Positions 23,705 through 32,667 of a DNA stretch of 64,000 nt are shown piece after piece (position 1 is the stretch's first letter; each line of letters begins with the position of its first letter). The position numbers and the translations under genes were made by a program. Below the pieces are notes generated by a model. The model had not been told where the DNA came from. It saw nothing but the letters and a program-made list of their open reading frames with translations, and ran no database searches. The stretch spans positions 1 through 64,000 of the forward strand of contig NZ_BAGG01000115.1 of NCBI RefSeq assembly GCF_000308695.1, given 5' to 3'. This DNA is from Nocardia takedensis NBRC 100417. Its GTDB lineage: Bacteria; Actinomycetota; Actinomycetes; Mycobacteriales; Mycobacteriaceae.

Positions 23705-24598
23705 GTGACTTTCGACGCGACGCAGTGGCGACCCGTTCCCGGATTCGAGAATCTGACCGACATCACCTATCACCGGCATGTGGAGCAGGGCACGGTGCGC
23801 GTCGCTTTCGACCGGCCCGAGGTGCGTAACGCGTTCCGTCCGCACACCGTCGACGAGTTGTATCGGGTGTTGGATCACGCGCGGATGAGCGCGGATGTGG
23901 GTGCGGTGTTGGTCACGGGTAACGGTCCGAGTCCCAAGGACGGGGGGTGGGCGTTCTGTTCGGGTGGGGATCAGCGGATCCGGGGGCGTAGCGGGTATCA
24001 GTACGCGGGTGGGGAGACCGCCGACACGGTCGATACCGCGCGTGCGGGGCGGTTGCACATTCTGGAGGTGCAGCGGTTGATCCGGTTCATGCCCAAGGTG
24101 GTGATCGCGTTGGTCAACGGGTGGGCCGCGGGTGGGGGGCACAGTCTGCACGTGGTGTGTGATCTGACGTTGGCCAGTCGTGAGCACGCGCGGTTCAAGC
24201 AGACCGACGCCGATGTGGGCAGTTTCGACGGTGGTTACGGCAGCGCGTATCTGGCGAAGATGGTGGGGCAGAAGTTCGCGCGGGAGATCTTCTTCCTGGG
24301 CAGGGCGTACACGGCCGAGGAGATGCACGCGATGGGGGCGGTCAACGCGGTGGTCGATCACGGCGAGCTCGAGGCGGTGGCGTTGGAGTGGGCGGCGCGG
24401 ATCAACGGGAAGTCGCCGCAGGCGCAGCGGATGTTGAAGTACGCGTTCAACCTGCTCGACGACGGTTTGGTGGGTCAGCAGTTGTTCGCGGGCGAGGCGA
24501 CCAGGATGGCGTACATGACCGACGAGGCGGTCGAGGGCCGTGACGCGTTCCTGGAGAAACGCGCCCCGGACTGGACCCCCTACCCCTGGTACTTCTGA
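23705..24598 (+). CDS. menB: 1,4-dihydroxy-2-naphthoyl-CoA synthase
   Basis: A 297-residue crotonase-fold MenB that closes the second ring of the naphthoquinone. Diagnostic parts are GWAFCSGGDQRIRGRSGYQY, the oxyanion-hole region ALVNGWAAGGGHSLHVVCD, QTDADVGSFDGGYGSAYLAK and the C-terminal TPYPWYF. GTG 23705 (VTFDATQWRPV) is used; the frame extends to 23639 without support. The M. tuberculosis counterpart is Rv0548c. Confidence 0.95.
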   Translation: MTFDATQWRPVPGFENLTDITYHRHVEQGTVRVAFDRPEVRNAFRPHTVDELYRVLDHARMSADVGAVLVTGNGPSPKDGGWAFCSGGDQRIRGRSGYQYAGGETADTVDTARAGRLHILEVQRLIRFMPKVVIALVNGWAAGGGHSLHVVCDLTLASREHARFKQTDADVGSFDGGYGSAYLAKMVGQKFAREIFFLGRAYTAEEMHAMGAVNAVVDHGELEAVALEWAARINGKSPQAQRMLKYAFNLLDDGLVGQQLFAGEATRMAYMTDEAVEGRDAFLEKRAPDWTPYPWYF

Positions 24599-24625
24599 CC
24601 GATACGAAAAGGACGGTGGCCGACC

Positions 24626-25018
24626 GTGGAAATCTTGAGCAGCCGGGTGATCCTTCGCCCCGCCGACTACCGCACGACACTGGAGTTCTACCGCGACACA
24701 CTGGGTCTGGCGATCGCTCGCGAGTATCCCGGCGGCACGGTCTTCTTCGCCGGACAGTCGCTGGTCGAGGTCGCGGCGCACGGCGGAACCGGCGAATCGA
24801 GCACGTTCACGGGCGCGCTGTGGCTACAGGTCCGCGACGTCGAGGACGCCGCGGCGGAACTGGCCCTGGCCGGCGTGGCGATCGATCGGGCCCCGCGCGA
24901 GGAGCCGTGGGGGCTGATCGAGATGTGGATCCACGATCCCGACGGTGTGCCGCTGGTGCTCGTGCAGGTTCCCCCGACCCATCCGATCCGGCGTGATCCG
25001 CGCTGGTCGGAGGACTGA
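24626..25018 (+). CDS. VOC superfamily (glyoxalase/dioxygenase-like) protein
   Basis: A 130-residue protein with one pair of beta-alpha-beta-beta-beta VOC repeats. The RPADYRTTLEFYRDTLGLAI start and the MWIHDPDGVPLVLVQV end are typical, but the substrate cannot be assigned. GTG start, 27 nt after menB, so likely cotranscribed with it; Rv0546c lies near menB in M. tuberculosis in the same way. Confidence 0.78.
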   Translation: MEILSSRVILRPADYRTTLEFYRDTLGLAIAREYPGGTVFFAGQSLVEVAAHGGTGESSTFTGALWLQVRDVEDAAAELALAGVAIDRAPREEPWGLIEMWIHDPDGVPLVLVQVPPTHPIRRDPRWSED

Positions 25019-25337
25019 CGACGCAATCTGCGGGCGGGTGCCCGCAGCTGTTCGGCCGTCCGGTCGAGTTGCCAACGGCAGTTGTGACGGGGACGATTAC
25101 GCACGGGTGGACCCCGGCCGCCGATGTCCGGGTGGCCGCCGATTCCACCATCCCACGAGTGAATCGCAGTCTCGATGTCTGGCCTAGCCGATCCCTGTTC
25201 CCCGGGGGCGGCCGCGGTTCCCGCGCGTCGCCCCAGCAAACCGACCCGTCCCGCGCGCGGCGGCGCGGGCATGACACGATCCCTACCGTGAGGGAGCACA
25301 GCGAGGCAGAGATGGGCACCGTGCGCGAGGCGCGCTC
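25019..25337. other. Intergenic region upstream of menE
   Basis: No credible gene, hairpin with U-tract or repeat was found in these 319 nt. It should hold the menE promoter. The menE frame is open upstream only in short patches. Confidence 0.5.
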
Positions 25338-26495
25338 GTGAGCACATTGCGGACGCTGCTGATGCCCACCGGGTCGGGCCTCGGCGAAGTCCTACCGCAT
25401 CTGCGCGCGGCACTGGAGGGCAACGGCCCGGCCTGGCTGCCGATCCCGACCAGCGACCGGCGCGAAGCCCGTCGGCTCAGCGACGCGCTGGCCCCCGGCG
25501 AACCCATCGACGACGAGATCGCGCTGGTGGTCACCACCTCCGGCACCACCGGCGTGCCCAAAGGCGCGATGTTGAGCGCGGCGGCGCTGCGCGCCAGCGT
25601 CGAGGCGACCCACGAACGGCTCGGCGGCCCGGGCGCCTGGCTGCTGGCCCTGCCCACCCACCACATCGCCGGCATCCAGGTCCTGCTGCGCGGGGTGGCC
25701 GCGGGCACCGAACCGGTGGTCCTCGACGTCTCCGACGGGTTCCTGCCCGAGGCGCTGGCGGGCGCGATCGCGGGGATGCGCGGCACCCGCCGCTACACCT
25801 CGCTGGTGCCCACCCAGCTGATCAAGGCCCTGGACCACCCCGCGGCCGCCGCGGCGCTGGCCGATCTGGACGCGGTGCTCGTCGGCGGGGCGGCCACCCC
25901 GGTCCCGGTACTCGAACGCGCGCGGGCGGCGGGCATCACCGTCGTGCGCACCTACGGCATGAGCGAGACCTGCGGGGGCTGCGTCTACGACGGGATACCA
26001 CTGCGCGGCACACGGATCCGCATCGAGGACGGGCGGGTGCTGCTCGGCGGCGACATGATCGCCTCCGGCTACCGCGGTCAGCCCGACCATCCCGCCTTCG
26101 CCGAACCCGGATGGTTCCGCACCGACGACGCGGGCAGCTACGACGACGGCGTACTGCGGATCAGCGGCCGACTGGACGAGGCCATCACCACCGGGGGCCT
26201 GCTGGTGCTGCCGCAGGTGGTCGAGGCGGTGCTGGTCACCCATCCCTCGATCAGCGAATGCGTGGTGCTCGGTCTGCCCGACGAACGACTCGGCCAGCGC
26301 GTCGCGGTCGCGGTGGTGCCCGCCGAAGGGGCCACCCCGACCCTGGACGAACTGCGCGAGCACGTGATCCGCGAACTCGACCCGATCGCCGCTCCCCGCG
26401 AGATGGCGCTGGTCGAGGAGTTGCCGCTGCACGGTCCCGGCAAACCGAACCGGGCCGCGCTGCGTCAACTGCTGCTGGCGGCCTCGACGAACTGA
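25338..26495 (+). CDS. menE: o-succinylbenzoate--CoA ligase
   Basis: A 385-residue ANL-superfamily adenylating enzyme, short as is usual for actinobacterial MenE. The P-loop TTSGTTGVPKGAML lies at about 70-83. RTYGMSETCGG, the WFRTDDAG aspartate region, and GPGKPNRAAL with the C-terminal catalytic Lys are all present. It activates o-succinylbenzoate for MenB. GTG start. The M. tuberculosis counterpart is Rv0542c. Confidence 0.92.
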   Translation: MSTLRTLLMPTGSGLGEVLPHLRAALEGNGPAWLPIPTSDRREARRLSDALAPGEPIDDEIALVVTTSGTTGVPKGAMLSAAALRASVEATHERLGGPGAWLLALPTHHIAGIQVLLRGVAAGTEPVVLDVSDGFLPEALAGAIAGMRGTRRYTSLVPTQLIKALDHPAAAAALADLDAVLVGGAATPVPVLERARAAGITVVRTYGMSETCGGCVYDGIPLRGTRIRIEDGRVLLGGDMIASGYRGQPDHPAFAEPGWFRTDDAGSYDDGVLRISGRLDEAITTGGLLVLPQVVEAVLVTHPSISECVVLGLPDERLGQRVAVAVVPAEGATPTLDELREHVIRELDPIAAPREMALVEELPLHGPGKPNRAALRQLLLAASTN

Positions 26496-26561
26496 CCCGC
26501 GCAAGAACCCGCGCCATCGCCGCGCAAGGGCGGTGCAAGTCGGCGGACGCATCGTTGTCCC

Positions 26562-27551
26562 ATGACTTCACACACGCCGAACTCGGTCCTCGCCGTCGAG
26601 GCGACCGACCTGGTCAAGGTCTTCGGACAACAGCGCGCGGTGGACGGTGTCAGCCTGGCGGTGCCGCAGGGCGCGGTCTACGGGGTCCTCGGCCCCAACG
26701 GCGCGGGTAAGACGACCACCATCCGCATGCTGGCGACACTGCTGCGGCCCGACGGCGGCAGCGCGCGCATCTTCGGCCGCGACGTCGTCGCCGACCCGGC
26801 CGCGGTGCGTTCGCTGATCGGTGTCACCGGCCAGTACGCCTCGGTCGACGAGGACCTCTCCGCCACCGAGAACCTGATGATCTTCGCCCGCCTGCTCGGC
26901 CTCGGGCGCGCCGAGGCCCGCGCCAGGACCGCCGACCTGCTCGAGGAGTTCGACCTCGCCGAGGCGGCCGACAAATCGCTGAAGAACTTCTCCGGCGGCA
27001 TGCGGCGACGCCTGGACCTGGCCGCCAGCCTGATCTCCACCCCGCCGCTGCTGTTCCTGGACGAGCCGACCACCGGACTCGACCCGCGCACCCGCGCCCA
27101 GATGTGGGAGACCATCCGCCGCCTGGTCCGCGAGGGCGCGACGGTGCTGCTCACCACCCAGTACCTGGACGAGGCCGATCAGCTCGCCGACCGGATCGCG
27201 GTCATCGACCACGGCAAGGTGATCGCCGACGGCACCGCCGACGAACTGAAAGCCTCGGTCGGCGGCTCCTCCCTGCACCTGACCCTGCTCGACCGCACCC
27301 AACTCGAACTCGCCCGCCGCGTGGTCGGCGAATTCCTCGGCGCCCAGGCGCAGATCACGCCGGAGGCGGGACGGCTGACCGCCCCGCTGCGCAGCGCCGA
27401 CGTCACCACCGACCTGCTGATCCGACTGCGCGACGAACGGATCGGGGTCGAGGAGATCAGCGTCTCCAAGCCGACCCTGGACGAGGTCTTCCTCACCATC
27501 ACCGGCCGTCCCACCGAGGACGAGACCGACACCGAACGGAGCGCGGCATGA
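26562..27551 (+). CDS. ABC exporter ATPase, daunorubicin-resistance (DrrA) type
   Basis: A 329-residue ATP-binding subunit. Walker A is GPNGAGKTTT, the signature is NFSGGMRRRLDLA, Walker B is LLFLDEPTTGLDPRTR, and the switch His follows in TTQYLDEADQLAD. The C-terminal extension after about 220 is DrrA-like. It overlaps its permease partner by 4 nt (ATGA). The cargo is unknown: DrrAB relatives export drugs, polyketides or lipids. Confidence 0.9.
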   Translation: MTSHTPNSVLAVEATDLVKVFGQQRAVDGVSLAVPQGAVYGVLGPNGAGKTTTIRMLATLLRPDGGSARIFGRDVVADPAAVRSLIGVTGQYASVDEDLSATENLMIFARLLGLGRAEARARTADLLEEFDLAEAADKSLKNFSGGMRRRLDLAASLISTPPLLFLDEPTTGLDPRTRAQMWETIRRLVREGATVLLTTQYLDEADQLADRIAVIDHGKVIADGTADELKASVGGSSLHLTLLDRTQLELARRVVGEFLGAQAQITPEAGRLTAPLRSADVTTDLLIRLRDERIGVEEISVSKPTLDEVFLTITGRPTEDETDTERSAA

Positions 27552-28381
27552 CCGTCACCCTTCCCGCCACCGCGACCGCCGCCCCCGCGCGGCCGATCCC
27601 GGTCCCCGCCGCGCCGATCACCGTGGCCAAGACCGTCGCCAACACCCTGACCATGGCCCACCGCGGCCTGCTCAAGATCAAGCACAACCCCGAGCAACTG
27701 TTCGACGTGGTCATCCAGCCGATCATCTTCACGCTGATGTTCACCTACATCTTCGGCGGCGCGATCTCCGGCGACGTGCACAGCTACCTGCCGGTCATCA
27801 TTCCCGGCATCATGGTGCAGTCGGTGGTCATGACCTCGATCACCACCGGCGTGCAGTTGCGCGAGGACATGGACAAGGGCGTCTTCGACCGCTTCAAATC
27901 CCTGCCCATCGCCCGCATCTCGGCCCTGTCCGGCGCGCTCACCGCCGATATGGTGCGCTACCTCATCGCGACCACGCTCACCGTCATCATGGGTCTGGTG
28001 ATGGGCTACCGCCCCGACGGCGGGGCGATCGGCGTCCTCGCCGCCGCGCTGCTGGTCATCGCGGCCTCCTTCGCGACCAGTTGGATCTGGGCCTTCTTCG
28101 GCGTCATCGCGAACAAAGCCGCTTCGGTGCAGGGCTATTCGATGCTGATCCTGTTCCCGCTGACCTTCTGCTCGCCCGCCTTCGTGCCCACCTCGACCAT
28201 GCCCGGCTGGATGCAGGCGTTCGTCAACGTCAATCCGGTGACCCACCTGATCTACGCCTGCCGCGACCTCATGAACGACGGTCACATCGGCGCGCACTTC
28301 GGGTGGACCCTGGTCGGCGCGGCCGCGATCATCGCGATCTTCGCGCCGCTGACCGTCAGCGCGTACATGCGCAAGGCGTGA
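27548..28381 (+). CDS. ABC-2 type exporter permease, DrrB type
   Basis: A 277-residue membrane permease with six predicted helices after a cytoplasmic N-terminus of about 45 residues. The ABC-2 pattern VIQPIIFTLMFTYIFGGAI and LCSPAF-like NPVTHLIYACRDL segment near the C-terminus match DrrB. The ATG overlaps the ATPase stop. With the ATPase it forms a two-gene efflux unit. Confidence 0.9.
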   Translation: MTVTLPATATAAPARPIPVPAAPITVAKTVANTLTMAHRGLLKIKHNPEQLFDVVIQPIIFTLMFTYIFGGAISGDVHSYLPVIIPGIMVQSVVMTSITTGVQLREDMDKGVFDRFKSLPIARISALSGALTADMVRYLIATTLTVIMGLVMGYRPDGGAIGVLAAALLVIAASFATSWIWAFFGVIANKAASVQGYSMLILFPLTFCSPAFVPTSTMPGWMQAFVNVNPVTHLIYACRDLMNDGHIGAHFGWTLVGAAAIIAIFAPLTVSAYMRKA

Positions 28382-28393
28382 CCCCCTCGGCCC

Positions 28394-28423
28394 GGCCGCC
28401 GTCCCCGTCGCGGGACGGCGGCC
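28394..28423. terminator. Bidirectional hairpin between convergent genes
   Basis: A perfect 12-bp GC stem (28394-28405 with 28412-28423) with a 6-nt loop lies between the convergent stops at 28381 and 28434. It can serve both strands. Confidence 0.65.
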
Positions 28424-28433
28424 GTCGCCGTTC

Positions 28434-31400
28434 TCAGCGCAGCGCCTCCAGCAGCGCGATCGCCTCGCGCGCCGCGACCTCACGCCCCGCGCGGCGATGG
28501 ACGCCCAACACCCGGTCGACCGGTTCGTCACCGAGACGCGCGCGCGCCGCCGCCACATGCCGGTCCAGCCGCATCGACGGAAGATCCTGACGCGCCGCCA
28601 CATCCGGCGCCAACGCCAGCAGTCGCAGCCCGCGCTCGACGTCCTCGCCCGTGGCGACCAGATAGGACCCGACCGCGCACGCCATACCGCCCAACTGCGG
28701 CAGGTCGCGGTAACTGGAGAGCATCCGCAACCCCTGCTCGAGCACCTGCGGGACCAACTCCGCGGCGGAACGGGCGCGCCCGTGCAGGATTCGCGCGTCC
28801 ACCGCCGCCGCCGCGGTCATGAGCGTCCCCGGGCCGGGGCCCGCGCCGAATTCCGGCCACCCGAACATCTCCAGCGCGCGCTCGTAGCGGCGCAGCCCCT
28901 CCTCGACCTCGCCACGCGCCAACGCCAACTCCGCGGCCGACTGCATCACCTCGGCCGCCAACTGCCCGTGCATCCCCGACGCGTGATCGATCGGCCCCAA
29001 ACGGGTCACCCCGGACAGGAATTCGAGTTCGCGCTCGGCCTGGGCCAACTCGCCCGCGCCGACCAGCGAGGCCACCAGCATCGCGCGGATCTCGATGGTG
29101 TCCTCGTGCACGCCGAGACGCAGCAGCATGCCGAGACTGCGCCGGTAGTAGGTCACCGATGCGGGGTAGTCGGCGATCTGGCCGAACACCTGCCCCAGAT
29201 GCCTGCACACCATCGCCACGCTCCACACCTGGTTCGCGCCGATCATCCCCAGCGCGCGGATCGCGTCACGGGTGGAACCGCGCACGTCACCCAGGTTCTC
29301 GCGCATATTGGCGCGCGTCAGCAACGCCGTCGAGGCGGTGTCGGGGTCGCCGCGCCGGATCGCGATCGCCAACCGCCGCCCCACACCGCGCAGATCGGAG
29401 CGACTCAACATCAACTCGCCGATCAACCGGTAGGTCGGGGACAGGTCGTCGCGGGTGCGCAGCAGGCGACGCACCCGGGCGCGCAGGCGGGCCACCGTGC
29501 GTGCCGACCCTTCCGAGTAGAACAAGTGCAGGAAGGCCATCTCGAAGGTGCACAGCACCCGATCCCCCACCGGGATCCCCGCCAATGTCGTCTCGTCCAA
29601 GGCGACGATCCGCGCGGCCCACCCCGCCACCTCCAGGTGCGAGCCGCGAATCATCCACAGCGATCCCACGACCGGGAACACGGAATAGGCGGTGCGGGCG
29701 TCACCGCGCTCCACCGCCGCGCGCAGCACCGCCAGCAGATTGTCCAACTCGGTCGTCACCGCCAGCGCCGGCGCCAACTGATCGCCGTCCTGGAAATCCC
29801 CCTCGGCGGCGTCGGCGAACCCCCGCCCCCAGTCCAACATCCGCTCGATCACCAGGTCGGCCTCCCCCTCGGCGGCGACCAGTTGCTCCTCCCCGTACTC
29901 GCGCACCGTCTCCAACATGCGGTAGCGGGTGCCGAGCACCTCGTCGTCGAACACGGTCAGCAGCGACTGGTTGACCAAGCCGTCCACCGCCGCCGCGACA
30001 TCGCCCACCTCGGGACCGCCCGCCGCGATCTCGGCGGCCTCGACCCCGAAACCGGCCGGGAACCGGCACAATCGGCGCAACGTCACCCGCTGCGCGTCAT
30101 CGAGCAGCGCCCAACTCCAGTCGATCACCGCGTGCAGGGTGCGGTGCCGCGCCGGGGAACTGCGATCCCCGTGCCGCAGCAGCGCGAACCGGTCCGCCAA
30201 CCGGGTGTTGATCTCCTCCACGCTCATCGTCCTGACCCGCGCCGCCGCCAGTTCGATCGCCAGCGGCAACCCGTCCAACGTGCGACACAGCCGGGCCACC
30301 ACTTCCGGGTCCAGCCGCACCGAAGGACGCACCGCCCGCGCCCGCGCCGCGAACAACTCGGTCGCGGGCGAACCCGCCGCGTCGACGGTCAACGGGGGCA
30401 GCGGATACACCGATTCGGCCGTGATCATCAGCGGGGCGCGACTGGTGGTCAGCACCGTCAACCGGTCCGCGACCCCGATCAGATCCGCGACGACCACCGC
30501 CACGGCATCGATCAGATGTTCGCAGTTGTCCAGGATCAGCAGCATCTCGCGCGCCGCCACCGCGTCCCGCAACCTGCGCCGCGGATCGGGGGTGTAGCCG
30601 GCGCGCAACGCCGTCGAATCGAAGGCCAGTTCGGTCAAGCCGAGCGCCGCCCCGATCGCCGCCTCCACCTCGGTGCGCGCCTGCTCCCCCTCGGCCCGCA
30701 CCGACGCCAACTCGATCAACACCACCTGGGTGGAACGCGCCACCCGCGCGCCGACCTCGTTGGCGACCCTGGTCTTCCCGGTGCCCCCCGGCCCGAGCAC
30801 CGTCGTCACCCGCGAACGCCGCGACATCGAAACGATCGCGTCCAGATCGGGCTGCCGCCCCAACAGTTCGGTCGGCGCGGCCCGCAACCCGATCGGCGGT
30901 GGCACTGAAGCTTCGGCGCGCTCACCGAAGCCGGTCGACTCCGCCGGCGCGGACCACTCGGCGGGCGCGGTCGCCCCGGACTGTTGTGTCGACTCGACCC
31001 GACCACTCGACCCGGAGCTCGCGGCCCACTCGTCCGCCGACTCCGCGCGTGCGGGCCACTCGTTCGGTGGGTTCGTCCCGGAACCCGTAGGCCACTCGTC
31101 GGGCCGGGTCGCTTCGGAGCGCGGCGGTGGCACGGCGGGACCGGCTACCCCGGAGCTCGCGGACCGTTCGGCGGAGCCGGTTGCCGGGCGGTCCCAGAGG
31201 GGTTCATGGGGATCGCCCGAATTCGAGGCAGTGGTTCCGGCCGTGGACCGTTCCGCTCCGGCGACCGTGTGCCGGGACCGAGCCTCGGCAGACCGCGCGG
31301 GCACGGGAAAGTCGAGGGGTTCGCCGCGCAGGATCGCCGTATTCGCCTCCACGAGCGCGCGTCCCGGGTCCGCGCCGAGTTCGTCGGCGAGGCGTGTCCG

Positions 31401-32111
31401 GAAGGCGGCGAAGGACTCCAGGGCCTCGGTGGCGCGGCCGGCGGCGGCGAGCAACCGCAGCAGCGTGAGTTCGACCTGTTCGTCCAACGGGTCGGCGGCG
31501 GCGCGGCGGCGGGCGACCGCGAGCGCGCCGTCCTGATCGCCGACCGCGCGGCGAGCGGCGATCTCCAGATCGTCCAGCGCGGTCGACCGGTCGCGGGCAG
31601 CGCCGCGCAATTCGTCGGCCACCGGACCGGACGGCAGGTCCGCGCCGGGTTCGCCCCGCCACAGCGACCGGGCCGCGCCGACCAGGACCAGCGCCGCCAC
31701 CGCGTCGCCCGCCTCGTGGGCGCGCGCGGCCTCGCGGGTCAGTTCGCCCGCCAGCGACAGGTCGACGGCGTCGGCGGGCAACCTCAGCCGATAGCCGGCC
31801 GGGCCGATCTCCAACGCCCCTTCCGGCAGTGCCGAACGCAGCCGCGAGACCTGGGTGTGCAGGGCGTTCATCGGCGCGCGCGGCGGCTGATCGCCCCACA
31901 CGTCCTCGATCAGCGCTTGCGCCGACCGGCTGCGACCGGGCCGCAGCGCGAGCGCTGCCACCAGTACGCGGGCGCGCGTGCCCGCGACGGCGCTCAGCGT
32001 GTCGTCGCGGCGCAGCGCGACCTCACCCAACAGGGCCACCACGACCGACGCGCCCGCCGGCGTGGCCGCGACTCGACTTCGGCGGTCCCGCCCGCCCGGT
32101 TCCGGATACAT
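28434..32111 (-). CDS. SARP-family regulator with NB-ARC ATPase and TPR domains
   Basis: A 1,225-residue AfsR-like regulator. An OmpR-type winged helix (about 20-95, ending GPAGYRLRL) and a BTAD activator domain (about 100-255) are followed by a low-complexity linker (about 265-410) rich in Glu, Trp, Pro and Ser. The ATPase has P-loop GPGGTGKT near 437 and LILDNCEHL as Walker B, then a helical, TPR-like C-terminal half. It probably activates transcription in an ATP-dependent way. ATG 32111 is chosen; a GTG at 32135 is possible. It faces the DrrAB exporter and is divergent from 32185. Confidence 0.85.
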   Translation of the reverse strand: MYPEPGGRDRRSRVAATPAGASVVVALLGEVALRRDDTLSAVAGTRARVLVAALALRPGRSRSAQALIEDVWGDQPPRAPMNALHTQVSRLRSALPEGALEIGPAGYRLRLPADAVDLSLAGELTREAARAHEAGDAVAALVLVGAARSLWRGEPGADLPSGPVADELRGAARDRSTALDDLEIAARRAVGDQDGALAVARRRAAADPLDEQVELTLLRLLAAAGRATEALESFAAFRTRLADELGADPGRALVEANTAILRGEPLDFPVPARSAEARSRHTVAGAERSTAGTTASNSGDPHEPLWDRPATGSAERSASSGVAGPAVPPPRSEATRPDEWPTGSGTNPPNEWPARAESADEWAASSGSSGRVESTQQSGATAPAEWSAPAESTGFGERAEASVPPPIGLRAAPTELLGRQPDLDAIVSMSRRSRVTTVLGPGGTGKTRVANEVGARVARSTQVVLIELASVRAEGEQARTEVEAAIGAALGLTELAFDSTALRAGYTPDPRRRLRDAVAAREMLLILDNCEHLIDAVAVVVADLIGVADRLTVLTTSRAPLMITAESVYPLPPLTVDAAGSPATELFAARARAVRPSVRLDPEVVARLCRTLDGLPLAIELAAARVRTMSVEEINTRLADRFALLRHGDRSSPARHRTLHAVIDWSWALLDDAQRVTLRRLCRFPAGFGVEAAEIAAGGPEVGDVAAAVDGLVNQSLLTVFDDEVLGTRYRMLETVREYGEEQLVAAEGEADLVIERMLDWGRGFADAAEGDFQDGDQLAPALAVTTELDNLLAVLRAAVERGDARTAYSVFPVVGSLWMIRGSHLEVAGWAARIVALDETTLAGIPVGDRVLCTFEMAFLHLFYSEGSARTVARLRARVRRLLRTRDDLSPTYRLIGELMLSRSDLRGVGRRLAIAIRRGDPDTASTALLTRANMRENLGDVRGSTRDAIRALGMIGANQVWSVAMVCRHLGQVFGQIADYPASVTYYRRSLGMLLRLGVHEDTIEIRAMLVASLVGAGELAQAERELEFLSGVTRLGPIDHASGMHGQLAAEVMQSAAELALARGEVEEGLRRYERALEMFGWPEFGAGPGPGTLMTAAAAVDARILHGRARSAAELVPQVLEQGLRMLSSYRDLPQLGGMACAVGSYLVATGEDVERGLRLLALAPDVAARQDLPSMRLDRHVAAARARLGDEPVDRVLGVHRRAGREVAAREAIALLEALR

Positions 32112-32184
32112 CCCGCGGTCATCGTATGCGAGCACGTTCGCGCCGATCCGATCGAAGTGGCGCGAATCGGTCTAGGCTCCCCCC

Positions 32185-32646
32185 ATGGCCGACTTCGAAG
32201 TGGTCCGGCAGGCCGTGATTCCGGCCCAGCTGTCCACCGTGCACACCCTGCTCGCCGACTTCCACGAATGGCGCAAGTGGTCGCCGTGGGAGGACGTCGA
32301 CCCGGATCTGCGCCGCACCTTCACCGGCCCGGAATCCGGCGTCGGCGCGAAATACGCCTGGGCGGGCAACCGCAAAGCCGGAGCCGGGAACATGGAGATC
32401 GTGCGCGACACCGATCGCGAGGTCGGGGTGCGGCTCGAGTTCGAGAAGCCGTTCAAGGCGGTCAACGACGTGCGCTTCACCCTGCATCCGGTCCCGGACG
32501 GCACCGAGGTGGTGTGGCGGATGACGGGTAACCGCTCCGGTCTGATCAAGGTGCTGTCGAAGGTGCTGCCGATGGACAACATGATCGGCAAGGATTTCGA
32601 GAAGGGGCTGGACCGGCTGAAAACGGCGGCCGGCGCGCGCCCGTAG
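32185..32646 (+). CDS. SRPBCC (polyketide cyclase-like) family protein
   Basis: A 153-residue START/Bet v1-fold protein with the typical HEWRKWSPWEDVDPDL motif. Such folds bind hydrophobic ligands; no specific function can be given. It begins 73 nt from the divergent SARP regulator and ends 21 nt before menA, so it may be cotranscribed with menA. Confidence 0.8.
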   Translation: MADFEVVRQAVIPAQLSTVHTLLADFHEWRKWSPWEDVDPDLRRTFTGPESGVGAKYAWAGNRKAGAGNMEIVRDTDREVGVRLEFEKPFKAVNDVRFTLHPVPDGTEVVWRMTGNRSGLIKVLSKVLPMDNMIGKDFEKGLDRLKTAAGARP

Positions 32647-32667
32647 CCCGAGGATTAGGCTCGGCGC

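Noticed and set aside
28497..30908. 803-codon open frame on the plus strand
   Set aside because: Antisense to the SARP regulator, with shadow-like His/Arg/Gln/Pro composition and no family match.
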